Assembly: GCF_016863255.1 (NCBI RefSeq) | Contig: NZ_BOON01000046.1 | Coordinates: forward strand, 1-64,000 | Reading direction: 5' to 3' | Origin: Planosporangium mesophilum | Lineage (GTDB): Bacteria; Actinomycetota; Actinomycetes; Mycobacteriales; Micromonosporaceae | Length of the DNA: 64,000 nt | Shown here: positions 27,501 to 36,250 of the stretch, piece after piece | How positions within the stretch are numbered: the first letter of the stretch is position 1 | Layout of the letters: each line of letters opens with the position of its first letter | Notes under the pieces: model-generated | Seen by the model: the letters and a program-made list of their open reading frames with translations, nothing else | Databases searched by the model: none | What the model was told of the DNA's origin: nothing | Position numbers and translations under genes: made by a program

Positions 27501-28238
27501 ATGTACCGAACCCTGTCCCGTCGCCGTCTCCTCCGCCTGGCCGGCCTCTCCGGCGGCGCCGGCCTCGCGGCCGCGCTCACCCCGCCGGCCGCCGCGACCC
27601 CGGCGACCAGCACAACTGCCGCGACCGAAACGATCACCGAACCCTGGCCGGCCGGCCCCCGCGACGCGCTGGCCCTCCTCCTCGAGGGCAACCGGCGCTG
27701 GGTGAGCGGATGTCCCCGGCACCCCCACCAGTCGATCGCCCGGCGCGAGGCGGTCGCGGCGGGCCAGTCGCCGTTCGCCGTCGTCTTCTCGTGCATCGAC
27801 TCCCGGGTACCGCCCGAACTGGTCTTCGACCGCGGGCTCGGCGACCTCTTCGTGGTCCGTACCGGCGGGCAGAGCGTGGACGACGTGGTGCTGGGCAGCA
27901 TCGAGTTCGGACCAGCCGAGTTCGACACCGGGCTGATCATGGTTCTCGGCCACACGCGGTGCGGGGCCGTGGCCGCCACCATCGAGGCCGTCGAGGACCA
28001 CGCGGGCCGGGCTCCGGGGCACATCCAGGCCGTCGTCGACGCCCTGCGCCCGGCCTACGAGATCGCCGTCCGGCAGCCCGGAGACGTCGTCGACAACACG
28101 GTGCGGGCGCAGACCGCCCTGACCGTCGCCCGGTTGAAGGCCGACGACCAGCTCGCCGACCGCGCCCGCGCCGGGGCGCTGGTCGTGGTCGGCGGCCGGT
28201 ACGACCTCGACAGCGGGCGCGTCGAGCTCGTCGCCTGA
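27501..28238 (+). CDS. exported beta-carbonic anhydrase
   Basis: A 245-residue beta-class carbonic anhydrase. Zinc ligands and the Asp-Arg pair are in FSCIDSRVPPE and GHTRCGAV, with the FVVRTGGQ strand between them. The N-terminus (SRRRLLRLAGLSGGAGLAAA) looks like a twin-arginine signal, suggesting export. It interconverts CO2 and bicarbonate outside the membrane. ATG 27501 has only AGGAC upstream. Confidence 0.9.
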   Translation: MYRTLSRRRLLRLAGLSGGAGLAAALTPPAAATPATSTTAATETITEPWPAGPRDALALLLEGNRRWVSGCPRHPHQSIARREAVAAGQSPFAVVFSCIDSRVPPELVFDRGLGDLFVVRTGGQSVDDVVLGSIEFGPAEFDTGLIMVLGHTRCGAVAATIEAVEDHAGRAPGHIQAVVDALRPAYEIAVRQPGDVVDNTVRAQTALTVARLKADDQLADRARAGALVVVGGRYDLDSGRVELVA

Positions 28239-28248
28239 CGGGTACCGC

Positions 28249-28581
28249 TCAGCCGCGCTCGGGTACCGCCATCTCGCCGAGCTGCGACCAGTCGTCCTGC
28301 GGAACCGCGAAGTTCACGATGCGGGGCGTCTCGGCGAGGTGCGGGGGCAGCGTCCGCTGGGCGGTCTTGAAGTGCTCGGACTGCACGTGCGCGGCACCGG
28401 CGTCCCCGTCGCGGAACGCCTCGACCAGGACGTACTCGTTCGGGTCGTCGAGGCTGCGGGACCAGTCGAACCACAGGCAGCCCGGCTCTGCTCGGGTCGC
28501 CTGGGTGAACTCGTCGGCGATCTCGGGCCACCGGTCGGCGTGCTGGGGAAGTACCCGGAACTTGGCGGTAATGAAGATCAT
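28249..28581 (-). CDS. antibiotic biosynthesis monooxygenase (ABM) domain protein
   Basis: A 110-residue ferredoxin-fold protein of the ABM/YgiN type: FITAKFRVLPQHADRWPEIA, EPGCLWFDWSRSLDDPNEYV and EHFKTAQRTLP are typical. Such proteins act as dimeric cofactor-free monooxygenases on quinols or as haem-degrading enzymes. It converges on the carbonic anhydrase gene with ten bases between stops and lies 55 bases downstream of the D-amino-acid oxidase gene. Confidence 0.85.
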   Translation of the reverse strand: MIFITAKFRVLPQHADRWPEIADEFTQATRAEPGCLWFDWSRSLDDPNEYVLVEAFRDGDAGAAHVQSEHFKTAQRTLPPHLAETPRIVNFAVPQDDWSQLGEMAVPERG

Positions 28582-28636
28582 CGGAACTCTCTCAACGGGC
28601 TGGACAGGAGCGCGAGCCGATCTCGCTCTCAGGATT

Positions 28637-29599
28637 CTAGATCGCGTTGATCAGCGACAGCACGTCGTGGGCGCACCCCCATGACAGGGTGACCCCGCCG
28701 CCGCCGTGCCCGTAGTTGTGGATGACGTGGCCTCCGTCGACGGCGGTCCGTTCCAGGCGTACCCGCGACCGGGTCGGGCGCAGCCCCACCCGTACCTCCA
28801 CCACCCTGGCGTCGCGCAGCGCGGGCATCACCTCGGCGCAGCGCCGCCGGATGGCGGTGGAGATCCGTTCGTCGGGGACCCGGTCGGTCCGGCCCGGCTC
28901 CACGCTCCCGCCGAGGACCACCCGACCGTGGTCGTGCTGGGGCAGGATGTAGGTCGGCTCCTCGGACTCGTCGTGCTCGGCGAAGAACTCCTCGATCCCG
29001 GGGTCGTCCACGACCACGATCTGGCCGCGGGTGGGGCGCAGCGACGCGTCGGGGACCAGGTTGCGCGCGTCGTACCCGGCGCAGTTGACGACGACGGGCG
29101 CCTCGGCGACGGCCTCGGCGAGCGAGCCCACCGCGCGCTGGTCGAGCTTTCCGCCGCAGTCGGTGAACCGGTCGTACAGGTACCGCAGGTATGTCGGCAT
29201 GTCGACAATGGGCGCCCGATACCACCATCCGGTGGTGAATCCGGCGGGCAGTTCGTCCGGTCGGCTGGTCCGGAAACCGGGCAGCTCGGTCGCCCAGCCG
29301 GGCGGCGGCGCGGCGGTACGGGCGGCCTCGTGGCCGTACACGACCCGGACCCCGCACGAGCGATCCCGCACCGCGAGCCGCTCCAGTTCCAGCCGGGTCT
29401 GCGTGGCCCACGGCAGTACCCTCTGGTCGCTGACCAGGTACGGTCCCCAGAGCGCACCGGCGGCGCAGGAGGTGGTCCGGAGCAGAGCGTCACGCGTCCA
29501 GATCCGGACGCGGAGATTGTTTTTTGCGAGAAGCAACGCCGTCGTCAGACCGGACACGCCCGCGCCGATGACCAGAACCTCCGGCTTGGGGCGCATCAT
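28637..29599 (-). CDS. FAD-dependent D-amino-acid oxidase
   Basis: A 320-residue flavoprotein. The FAD fold begins VLVIGAGVSGLTTALLLAKN; CAAGALWGPYL, PTYLRYLYDRF, VVNCAGYDAR and RPTRGQIVVVDDP follow in DAAO order. The end has RPTRSRVRLE with the substrate-carboxylate Arg and NYGHGGGGVTLSWGCA. It deaminates neutral D-amino acids to keto acids with H2O2. Two ATGs start it (29599 or 29596). It is divergent from the SCO2521-like gene. Confidence 0.9.
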   Translation of the reverse strand: MMRPKPEVLVIGAGVSGLTTALLLAKNNLRVRIWTRDALLRTTSCAAGALWGPYLVSDQRVLPWATQTRLELERLAVRDRSCGVRVVYGHEAARTAAPPPGWATELPGFRTSRPDELPAGFTTGWWYRAPIVDMPTYLRYLYDRFTDCGGKLDQRAVGSLAEAVAEAPVVVNCAGYDARNLVPDASLRPTRGQIVVVDDPGIEEFFAEHDESEEPTYILPQHDHGRVVLGGSVEPGRTDRVPDERISTAIRRRCAEVMPALRDARVVEVRVGLRPTRSRVRLERTAVDGGHVIHNYGHGGGGVTLSWGCAHDVLSLINAI

Positions 29600-29706
29600 T
29601 CGAGACTAAGGCGACTGCGTCACGATGTGAATACCAACAGTTGCATTGGCAGTGGGCCATGGGATGGAATCAAACTCACGCGTGCTCCGCGTCGGGGAGG
29701 ATCTCT

Positions 29707-30666
29707 ATGACCGATGGATCCACGCTGATCTTCGGCGAAGTACACACCGGGCTGTTGCAGCATTCGACCGCGCTGTCCCCGTCATCATGTGAAGAGGTCC
29801 TTGCCCTGTCGCGCAGCGAACGGGTACGCCGCTTCGAGCGCCCGATCGCCCACGCGGTCTCACCGGAGACGCTCACGGGTGTCGACTGTGGCCTTCCGGT
29901 ACCCGCCAGCCGCGCCCGCGCCGTCGGCACGGTGGCGTGCCGGACGTCCATCACCGGCGGTCAGATCCTGCAGGGCTCCGCGCTGGTACGGCTCACGCCG
30001 AGCGCCGTCACGCACCGACTGCCGTGGTCGCACTACCTCGCCAGGCCGGGGCGCGTCGAGGTGATCGGCAAGGTCGACATCCCCGAACTGGCCGAGCAGT
30101 TCGTCCACCCCGAGCACCCCGCCACGGCACTGGACGTCCGCGCCATCAGCGCCCGAGCCGTCGACGCGGTGCAGGCCTCGCGCCGGCTCGATCGCAGGCC
30201 ACCGCTTCGCGCCGCGCGTACCCGCCTGCGATGGGCCGCGATCCTCGCCGACCACCCGTCCGCCGACGTCATCCGGTTCCGCATGGAGAACCCGACGCTG
30301 CGCACCGCGCTGCTGTCGTGCAGCCGGGCGGAGGTCGCGAGCGTGGTGGAGTTCTGCGAGGACTTCGCCCTCCACGACTGGTTGCTGACGACGCTGCTGC
30401 GAACGCTGGAGCGCAGCCGGATCGGGGTCAGCGCCGGCCCCGACGCCGTGCGCGCCCTGCGCCCTGCCGTGGATCACCTGTTGCATCTGTGGATGCCGGG
30501 TGCCCGGGGCACCGAGGTCTCGGCGGGGCTGTGGCAGCGACTGGAACGCCGGCCAGGCCTCAATCGGCAATGGCAGGTGTCGGTCGAGCGCATCCGCGAC
30601 CACATGGCCCTGGCCACCATCGGACTGCTGGAGGCCTTACTGGGCGGAAGCGGGGGGCGAGCATGA
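29707..30666 (+). CDS. SCO2521-family-like protein of unknown function
   Basis: A 319-residue cytoplasmic protein with no known catalytic motif. It opens LIFGEVHTGLLQHS, then HAVSPETLTGVDCGLPVPAS, TGGQILQGSAL and the striking LPWSHYLARPGRVEVIGK; it ends FCEDFALHDWLLTTLLRTLE and AVDHLLHLWMPGARG. I recall this as the SCO2521 family, found in actinomycetes with the SCO2522-2525 families that lie opposite here; this is memory, not a search. ATG 29707 has GGGGAGG at ideal spacing. Its stop overlaps the next start (ATGA), so the two are coupled. Confidence 0.6.
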   Translation: MTDGSTLIFGEVHTGLLQHSTALSPSSCEEVLALSRSERVRRFERPIAHAVSPETLTGVDCGLPVPASRARAVGTVACRTSITGGQILQGSALVRLTPSAVTHRLPWSHYLARPGRVEVIGKVDIPELAEQFVHPEHPATALDVRAISARAVDAVQASRRLDRRPPLRAARTRLRWAAILADHPSADVIRFRMENPTLRTALLSCSRAEVASVVEFCEDFALHDWLLTTLLRTLERSRIGVSAGPDAVRALRPAVDHLLHLWMPGARGTEVSAGLWQRLERRPGLNRQWQVSVERIRDHMALATIGLLEALLGGSGGRA

Positions 30667-31646
30667 ACGGCACGGGGCACTGGCACGAGCGCGCGTTCCG
30701 AACGGACGTACCGCGAAAGATCGCCCTCTCGCTCGGCGTCGGCGGCCTCGCCTACTTCATCACGAACGTTGTCGCGGACGCCTCCGAGGCGCTCCAGATC
30801 TGGAGTATCACCATCTCGGTCTTCATCGGTGGCGTCGTCCTCATCACCCAACTGCTGGGCGACTTCGAGAAACGGCTGGCAAAGGTCGAGCTGGGACAGG
30901 AGCGGCACGCCCGCGAGATCGAGCAGCGGGTGAAGACGGGCTTCTCCACGATCAACGAAGCCACCAAGCTCTTCGGCCTGGTGGAGGACTCCGCACTGGC
31001 GACCGAGGGGCTGATCCAACTCGTCCGGCACTCGACCCAGATCGACGCCGCGGCGCCGCCGCTCGTCTTCCGGTTCGCCCAGGCCGAGATCAGCCGGATG
31101 TCGGAGTTCCTCAAGGAACTCGGCGACGGCGGAAACGTCATCTACGAGGGCGAGGACCGCGACTGGATGCTGTCGCTGACCAGGACCGTGGAGACGAGCA
31201 TCGACGCCACGAGCCTGACCACTGTGGACGCCGGTGGCGACGGCTTCGTCGACGGCGGCCTGTGGTCCAGCGACCTCGGGCAGCGGTACCTCGACTGCCA
31301 GCGGGACGCGATCCAGCGGGGGGTCCACATCCGCCGGGTGTTCATCCTGGACAAGCCCGACCTGGCCGACGAGGACTTCCTCGGCGTCTGCCGACTGCAG
31401 CGGGAGATCGGCATCCACGTCCGGATCCTCGACTCGTCGGCGATTCCCGGCCTGCGCCGCAGTTCGCTGTTCGACTTCATCCTGTTCGACGAGGGCATCA
31501 GCTACGAGGTGACCCCCGCGTCGCGAGTCGAGGGCGCCATCGCGCCGTCGATCCTGACCACCCGCCTCGAACTGCGGCCGGCGCGGGTACGCGACCGGAT
31601 GCAGCGGTTCAAGGACCTGTGGGAGTCGGCCCGGGACCTCGACTGA
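30663..31646 (+). CDS. two-helix membrane protein with a cytoplasmic domain, unknown function
   Basis: A 327-residue protein. Two adjacent membrane helices (IALSLGVGGLAYFITNVV and ISVFIGGVVLITQLL) occupy about 18-70. A charged, probably coiled region follows (DFEKRLAKVELGQERHAREI) to about 110. The C-terminal domain (about 160-315) contains RRVFILDKPDLADEDFLGVC, IGIHVRILD and LFDFILFDEGISYEV, a strand pattern recalling PLD-like or sensory domains, but without an HKD motif. I do not recognise the family. It is coupled to the SCO2521-like gene and overlaps the convergent 31609-32610 gene by 38 bases. Confidence 0.65.
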   Translation: MNGTGHWHERAFRTDVPRKIALSLGVGGLAYFITNVVADASEALQIWSITISVFIGGVVLITQLLGDFEKRLAKVELGQERHAREIEQRVKTGFSTINEATKLFGLVEDSALATEGLIQLVRHSTQIDAAAPPLVFRFAQAEISRMSEFLKELGDGGNVIYEGEDRDWMLSLTRTVETSIDATSLTTVDAGGDGFVDGGLWSSDLGQRYLDCQRDAIQRGVHIRRVFILDKPDLADEDFLGVCRLQREIGIHVRILDSSAIPGLRRSSLFDFILFDEGISYEVTPASRVEGAIAPSILTTRLELRPARVRDRMQRFKDLWESARDLD

Positions 31647-32610
31647 CCGCTGGCGGGTCGCCGGCGAAGACGTAGTCGATCCGGTCCGTGACGTCGGGCG
31701 GCAGCTCGATGCCCTCGGCGTGCGCCCGCGCCCGGGTCTGTTCGATGACCGCCCGGTCGACCGCGATCTGGCTGAGGATCGTACGCACCGCCTGCTCGGT
31801 GAGGAGGAAGCGGCGGGGCAGCACCGACACGGCGCGGTACGCGGCGAACGGAGCCGCGGCGGGGTTGAGCTGGATCACGGCCGGGAGGCTGCTCCACTCG
31901 TCGGGGTAGCCGCCGTCCACCGGCCGCGGCACGGCGACCGGCTCCCCGTCGTACCGCAGCGCACCGAGGCGCAGCAGTTGCCATACCGCGGCGAGGTACG
32001 CGCACGACCACACCCGCCCCCGTGCGCCCTCGTTCCACAGCTCCACATCGACGAAGACGGAGTGCCGGGTGGCGGCGGTCTCGACCGGCGGGGCCCAGGA
32101 CACCGCGGCCTGCATCGCCGCGACCACGGGTGCGACCGGCGAGCGCTGCCCGTTGCACAGCCACCCGGTCTCGTTCACGGGCGGGCGCGAGCCGTTGGTG
32201 TGCGGCGGCGGCTCGGCGACGATGCGCTCCTCCACCAGCGCGGCCAGCGGTACGCCCTCGGCCTCGGCGCAGGCCGACTCCCGTACCAGATAGTCGATCT
32301 CCAGCCCGGCGACCCGGGACGCCTGCAGCAGCATCGGGATGACCTCATCGGGCGGCCGCTGCGGCCCGAAGTAGTCGTCGATCAGGAAGCAGGTGCTGAT
32401 CCGCGGCCGGCCCTGCGCGGAGGTCGCCGCGGCGCGTACCGTGTCGGCCCACCGGGCCACCCCCTGGAAGTACGCGCTCACGCCCTCCACGCCGGTGAGG
32501 AGGTCCTCGAAGTACAGGTGGCCCACCTCCAGCGACAGGTGGGCCAGGGGCAGCGCGCGCATCGGCCGCTCGGCCAGCGCCTCGGTGACGTCGACCTCCG
32601 ACCGGCTCAC
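31609..32610 (-). CDS. SCO2522-family-like protein of unknown function
   Basis: A 333-residue protein. Recognisable phrases are PLAHLSLEVGHLYFEDLL, STCFLIDDYFGPQRPPDEVI, LNETGW-like NETGWLCNG and SVFVDVELWNEGARGRVWSC. The C-terminus (LTEQAVRTILSQIAVDRAVI) looks helical. No catalytic motif stands out; IDDYF and the aspartates could bind metal. The GTG start at 32610 overlaps the ATPase stop (GTGA) and has GGGAGGG upstream, so it is coupled to it. The family name is from memory. Confidence 0.6.
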   Translation of the reverse strand: MSRSEVDVTEALAERPMRALPLAHLSLEVGHLYFEDLLTGVEGVSAYFQGVARWADTVRAAATSAQGRPRISTCFLIDDYFGPQRPPDEVIPMLLQASRVAGLEIDYLVRESACAEAEGVPLAALVEERIVAEPPPHTNGSRPPVNETGWLCNGQRSPVAPVVAAMQAAVSWAPPVETAATRHSVFVDVELWNEGARGRVWSCAYLAAVWQLLRLGALRYDGEPVAVPRPVDGGYPDEWSSLPAVIQLNPAAAPFAAYRAVSVLPRRFLLTEQAVRTILSQIAVDRAVIEQTRARAHAEGIELPPDVTDRIDYVFAGDPPAVSRGPGPTPTGP

Positions 32611-33524
32611 AGTCCCTCCCAGGCGGAGTCGTCGGTCAGCCGCTGGGCGAGGCTGTCGAACGCCTCCACCGTCGCGGAGTTCGCGACCTGGGTCAGTACC
32701 ACGTCGTCGTCGGAGACGAGCTGCTCGCGCCACTGCAGCATCGGGTCGAGCGGCACCGTGCCGAGCACCATCGTCCGACCGATCCGGTTCTCCCTGGCCA
32801 GCCGCTGCAGGCTGTAGTTGCAGTCGCGCAGCCACGCGACCTGAGCAGCACGCAGCCCCGCCAGGTCGTCGGCGTTGGGGTCGACCACGGCGGTCCGGAC
32901 GAGCCGGATCGATCTCGTCAACTGCTCCCGGTCGTGGCCCCGGGCGACCCCGGCGTCGATGATCCCGCGCTGTCCGAAGAGGAGGTCGGCCGCGGCGTAG
33001 ATGTGCTGACGGGTCCAGCGGTGAAACACCAGCCACCGGCTGGCGATCGCCGCCAGCTCGGGCTGGGCGGTCGCTGCCAGCACCACGTCGACCGCGTACG
33101 ACCGGCCGGCGCTCAGGTCGATCAGGCACAGGTCGTACTCCTCCTCCAAGCGCAGGAAGAGGTCGACGCAGCGGCGTACCGTCTCCGGGCCGGTGACGAA
33201 CTCTCCCCCACCGCTGTCGCCGGGGTAGAGCATGAGCCGCCCCGCACCCGGCGGCTGGCTACGCAGGGCGTCGCGCTCGGACTCGGTCCACACGTCGACC
33301 ACGTGCGGCTCCGCGAGGTCCCCGTGCAGGTACGCGTGGAGCCCGCCCTGGACGGTCCCCCGGGTGACGCTGGCGATCTGGAACACCGCGCCCGCCGTGG
33401 GTGAGCCGAAGTCGAAGTCGAGGTAGCAGACGTCGCCGCCCTGCAGCGCCCGCCGGTAGACGATGTTGCTGCTGGTCACCGTGCGCCCGGTGCCGCCCTT
33501 GTCGGAAGCCGCGAAGACGAGCAT
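32607..33524 (-). CDS. SCO2523-family-like MinD/ParA-type P-loop protein with altered Walker A
   Basis: A 305-residue SIMIBI-class protein. The deviant Walker A reads ASDKGGTGRTVTSSN: the signature Lys9 is kept, but the Lys expected at position 14 is Arg. A Walker A'-like VCYLDFDFGSPTAGAVFQ and DLCLIDLSAGRSYAVDVVLA follow. Such proteins usually hydrolyse ATP to position or assemble complexes at membranes or on DNA. The stop of the 612-residue protein abuts its ATG directly (TGAATG), and it overlaps the next gene, placing it in the middle of a tight operon. Confidence 0.7.
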   Translation of the reverse strand: MLVFAASDKGGTGRTVTSSNIVYRRALQGGDVCYLDFDFGSPTAGAVFQIASVTRGTVQGGLHAYLHGDLAEPHVVDVWTESERDALRSQPPGAGRLMLYPGDSGGGEFVTGPETVRRCVDLFLRLEEEYDLCLIDLSAGRSYAVDVVLAATAQPELAAIASRWLVFHRWTRQHIYAAADLLFGQRGIIDAGVARGHDREQLTRSIRLVRTAVVDPNADDLAGLRAAQVAWLRDCNYSLQRLARENRIGRTMVLGTVPLDPMLQWREQLVSDDDVVLTQVANSATVEAFDSLAQRLTDDSAWEGL

Positions 33525-35363
33525 TCAGCCGGCCCCCACAGCCTTGTCCCGGGCCGCCTTCAGACGGTCGAGTTCGATCAGCACGTACGAGGCGAGCGCC
33601 GAGGCGGTGCCCGGACGCTCGTCCAGCACCTCGTGGGCCCGGTTCAGGGCCGACCGCAGGCCCTGAAGGGTCGTACGCATGGTCGGCCCCGCCTCGGCGG
33701 CCACGCTCAGCATCTCCTGGTCGAACAGGTGGTCGACCTCGGCGAGCAGGTCGGTGGCGACCTCGGTCAGTCCGCTGCTGGGCTGTGGTGGTTTGCCGAG
33801 GAACTGGGCGGCGCTGACCAGGCAGCTGACCACGCGCTCGGTGTAGTACCAGGACGGCAGTGGCTTGCCGGGCTCGAGCTCCGGGTACACCTCGCTCGGC
33901 TGGTCCCACAGCTGGCCGGTCTTGCCACCGCTCAGCCGGCGTTTGATCAGGTGCCCTTCCCAGACCCGGTCGGCCAGCGCCACCGCATCGGTCCGCAGTG
34001 TGGTGTCACGCAGCTGACCCGCCACCCGCAGCGTCTGCCTGAGCAGTTGCGGCGAGAAGTCGTTGAGCAGCCAGGTCAGCTGCGGCCCGCCGAGATCCTC
34101 GCTGCCCAGCAGGTCGACGGCGAAGCCCGGGTGGTGCAGCGAGACCGCCTGGTCGCCGGTGAGCGCCCGGCGGGTGATGCGGACCCGGCCGGCCAGCTCC
34201 TCCAGGATGCTGGCGACCCGGGCGAAGTCCTGGCCGGACGCCTGCCGGTTGGACAGCTCCTTCACCATGATGGACGACACCAGCAGCGTGAGGTAGTCGC
34301 CCTCGGCGCCATCGGTGGTCCGCCACGGCATGTCCTCCAGCGGCCAGCGCCCGCGCCCGAACCGGCCGATCTTCGACCAGTAGGACTGGGTGAGGTCCCA
34401 CCTCAGCTGAAGCGATCGGGACAGCCGCTGCTGCTCCTCGGTGAGCAGGTTCAGCATGCGCGTCCGCTCCGAGAACAGATCCTCGATGCCGTCCAGGGCG
34501 ACGACGGTGAAGTACAGGTAGGGCGCGTGCTGGGCGGTGCCGTCACGCTGGGTTCCGGCGTCGGCGCTCGTCTCCACCTTCGGGGCGCCCTTCACGATCC
34601 CCCACGACCAGCCGCACTCGAACAGCTTGTTGTCGTTGTCGAGGTCGCTCACCTGGCCACTGCCCAGTGTGATGTCACGCAGGCCGGCGTTGATCTGGCG
34701 GAGTTGCTCGCGGAGTTCGTCGATCATCTGGCCGGTCGGCGACCGGTCGTGGTTGAGCATCCGACAGAGGAACTGGCCCTCGGGCGAGTGCACGTCGAAC
34801 ACGTTGACGCTGAAGCTGCGCAGCAGCCCGACCATGGCCGCGGTGAGCCGCTTGCCGGCCAACTCCTCGAGCAGGTCCACCTTCTCGCGCAGCGCCTGCC
34901 GGGTGACGATGCGGCGGAACACCCGGGCGAACCCGATCGTGGCCAGGGACAGCCGTACGGATACCGAGAAGGAGTCGACGACGTCCAGATCGTGCTGGAC
35001 CGGAAGCGGCTCGGCTCCGCCCTTGCCGGTGAAGTAGGTGCCGCCCCCGAAGGTGGGCGTGCCGTCCTTGTCGGTGTACGTGGTGAGGAATTCGATGATG
35101 ACGTCGATCAGCAGCTTGGGGATCTCGATGCTGTCACCGAGCATGCTGAGCGCGTCGAGGGCGTCCTCGGCAGTCTCGTCGGGAAGGTCCAGTTTGAAGA
35201 TGCTGATCTCGGTGGCCGGACCCATGATGCACATCAGTTGCTCGGCGTCGCTGATCGAGTTGCGCCCGTGGCGGCCACCCCAGACCCACCTGCCGTCCGA
35301 GAATGACGATCGGGCGACGGCCTGCCACACTTCCATCAGTTGTTGGCGCGGTTGGATCCTCAT
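33525..35363 (-). CDS. SCO2524-family-like 612-residue protein of unknown function
   Basis: A long, mostly helical protein with no signal or membrane segment. It begins MRIQPRQQLMEVWQAVARSS, then WGGRHGRNSISDAEQLMCIM and DETAEDALDALSMLGDSIEI. The middle has SFSVSVRLSLATIGFARVFR and SLQLRWDLTQSYWSKIGRFG. The last 150 residues hold PSWYYTERVVSCLVSAAQFL and VLDERPGTASALASYVLIEL. I recall the SCO2524 family; no biochemical role is known to me. It is the second gene of the operon, 41 bases after the methyltransferase. Confidence 0.6.
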   Translation of the reverse strand: MRIQPRQQLMEVWQAVARSSFSDGRWVWGGRHGRNSISDAEQLMCIMGPATEISIFKLDLPDETAEDALDALSMLGDSIEIPKLLIDVIIEFLTTYTDKDGTPTFGGGTYFTGKGGAEPLPVQHDLDVVDSFSVSVRLSLATIGFARVFRRIVTRQALREKVDLLEELAGKRLTAAMVGLLRSFSVNVFDVHSPEGQFLCRMLNHDRSPTGQMIDELREQLRQINAGLRDITLGSGQVSDLDNDNKLFECGWSWGIVKGAPKVETSADAGTQRDGTAQHAPYLYFTVVALDGIEDLFSERTRMLNLLTEEQQRLSRSLQLRWDLTQSYWSKIGRFGRGRWPLEDMPWRTTDGAEGDYLTLLVSSIMVKELSNRQASGQDFARVASILEELAGRVRITRRALTGDQAVSLHHPGFAVDLLGSEDLGGPQLTWLLNDFSPQLLRQTLRVAGQLRDTTLRTDAVALADRVWEGHLIKRRLSGGKTGQLWDQPSEVYPELEPGKPLPSWYYTERVVSCLVSAAQFLGKPPQPSSGLTEVATDLLAEVDHLFDQEMLSVAAEAGPTMRTTLQGLRSALNRAHEVLDERPGTASALASYVLIELDRLKAARDKAVGAG

Positions 35364-35404
35364 CGCTACCGACCACAGCCCTTCATCAGCCCGGCAGCCC
35401 GTCG

Positions 35405-36250
35405 TCAGCCCGGCAGTCTGCGCGCCCTCCCGACGGCGAGAATCATCCCCTTGTAACCCTCACGCAGTGATTTGGCGGAATGAACCCGGTGAGTCTCCAC
35501 ATCACGTGCGAGGGGCTCCAGGCAATGCTCCACATCCGCTTTGGTGACCGCCACGGCGGGAAAGCGAATCCCGTCGACATAGTACCCCGCCGACTCCTGC
35601 ATGAAGGCCGCTGCGAAGGGCGCACCCGGCTTGAGTGAACCGACGAACCGCTCCACCGCGCTCTTGAACTCGCGCTCCTGGTCCGAAATAGACTCGGCCA
35701 CGAAGAACATCGTCCCCGCGTCCCATTGCCGTGGCCCGAGTTCGAACAGGTTGCCGCAGCGCACCCGCACCTTGGCGGCGAAGTCCTCGCGCGGTTTCTC
35801 CATCCGCTGATACGCCGGGAGCCGGGTGAGCAGCGTCCAGTACTGGTCCCACAGCTCCGAATACCACGGTCGTTGGCGCTCCAGCCAGCGGACGTTCTGA
35901 CCACCGCGCTCGCGCTGCTCGATGTATCGGCAGTACGGCTGCATGGCCAGGGCCGGATAGAGGTTCGCGCCCGAACCGACGTCGATTCCGCGGCCGACCG
36001 GCCGGTCGGTGTCGAGCACCGTGGCGAAGAAGTCGCGGACCAGCTGCAGGATGCGGCGGTCGTCGTCGCGCAACTCCGCATAGTTGTGCTGTACGTACCA
36101 GTCGGGGTTGAAGCGGTCCCAGTCGTAACCGGCGTTGCCGGCGGAGCCGGCACTGCCGGTGCGACCGGTGGAATCACCCGGGTCGACCCGGTGATCCGGC
36201 ACGCGCGGGATAGCCGTCGTCCCACGCCGGGGGTTGCGGCTGCCAGTCAT
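35405..36250 (-). CDS. SAM-dependent methyltransferase, SCO2525-family-like
   Basis: A 281-residue methyltransferase of the NNMT/PNMT/TEMT type. A disordered Gly/Ser/Thr N-terminus of about 45 residues is followed by WDRFNPDWYVQHNYAELRDD, the SAM motif GRGIDVGSGANLYPALAM, and an FFVAESISDQEREFKSAVER segment in the position of the post-II motif. ATG 36250 has GAGGAG six bases upstream. It heads the four-gene minus-strand operon 36250-31609. The substrate, small molecule or protein, is unknown. Confidence 0.75.
   Translation of the reverse strand: MTGSRNPRRGTTAIPRVPDHRVDPGDSTGRTGSAGSAGNAGYDWDRFNPDWYVQHNYAELRDDDRRILQLVRDFFATVLDTDRPVGRGIDVGSGANLYPALAMQPYCRYIEQRERGGQNVRWLERQRPWYSELWDQYWTLLTRLPAYQRMEKPREDFAAKVRVRCGNLFELGPRQWDAGTMFFVAESISDQEREFKSAVERFVGSLKPGAPFAAAFMQESAGYYVDGIRFPAVAVTKADVEHCLEPLARDVETHRVHSAKSLREGYKGMILAVGRARRLPG

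Noticed and set aside
31609-33129. 506-codon version of the SCO2522-like gene
   Set aside because: Its first 170 codons run out of frame through the P-loop gene; GTG 32610 has GGGAGGG and the coupled GTGA junction.
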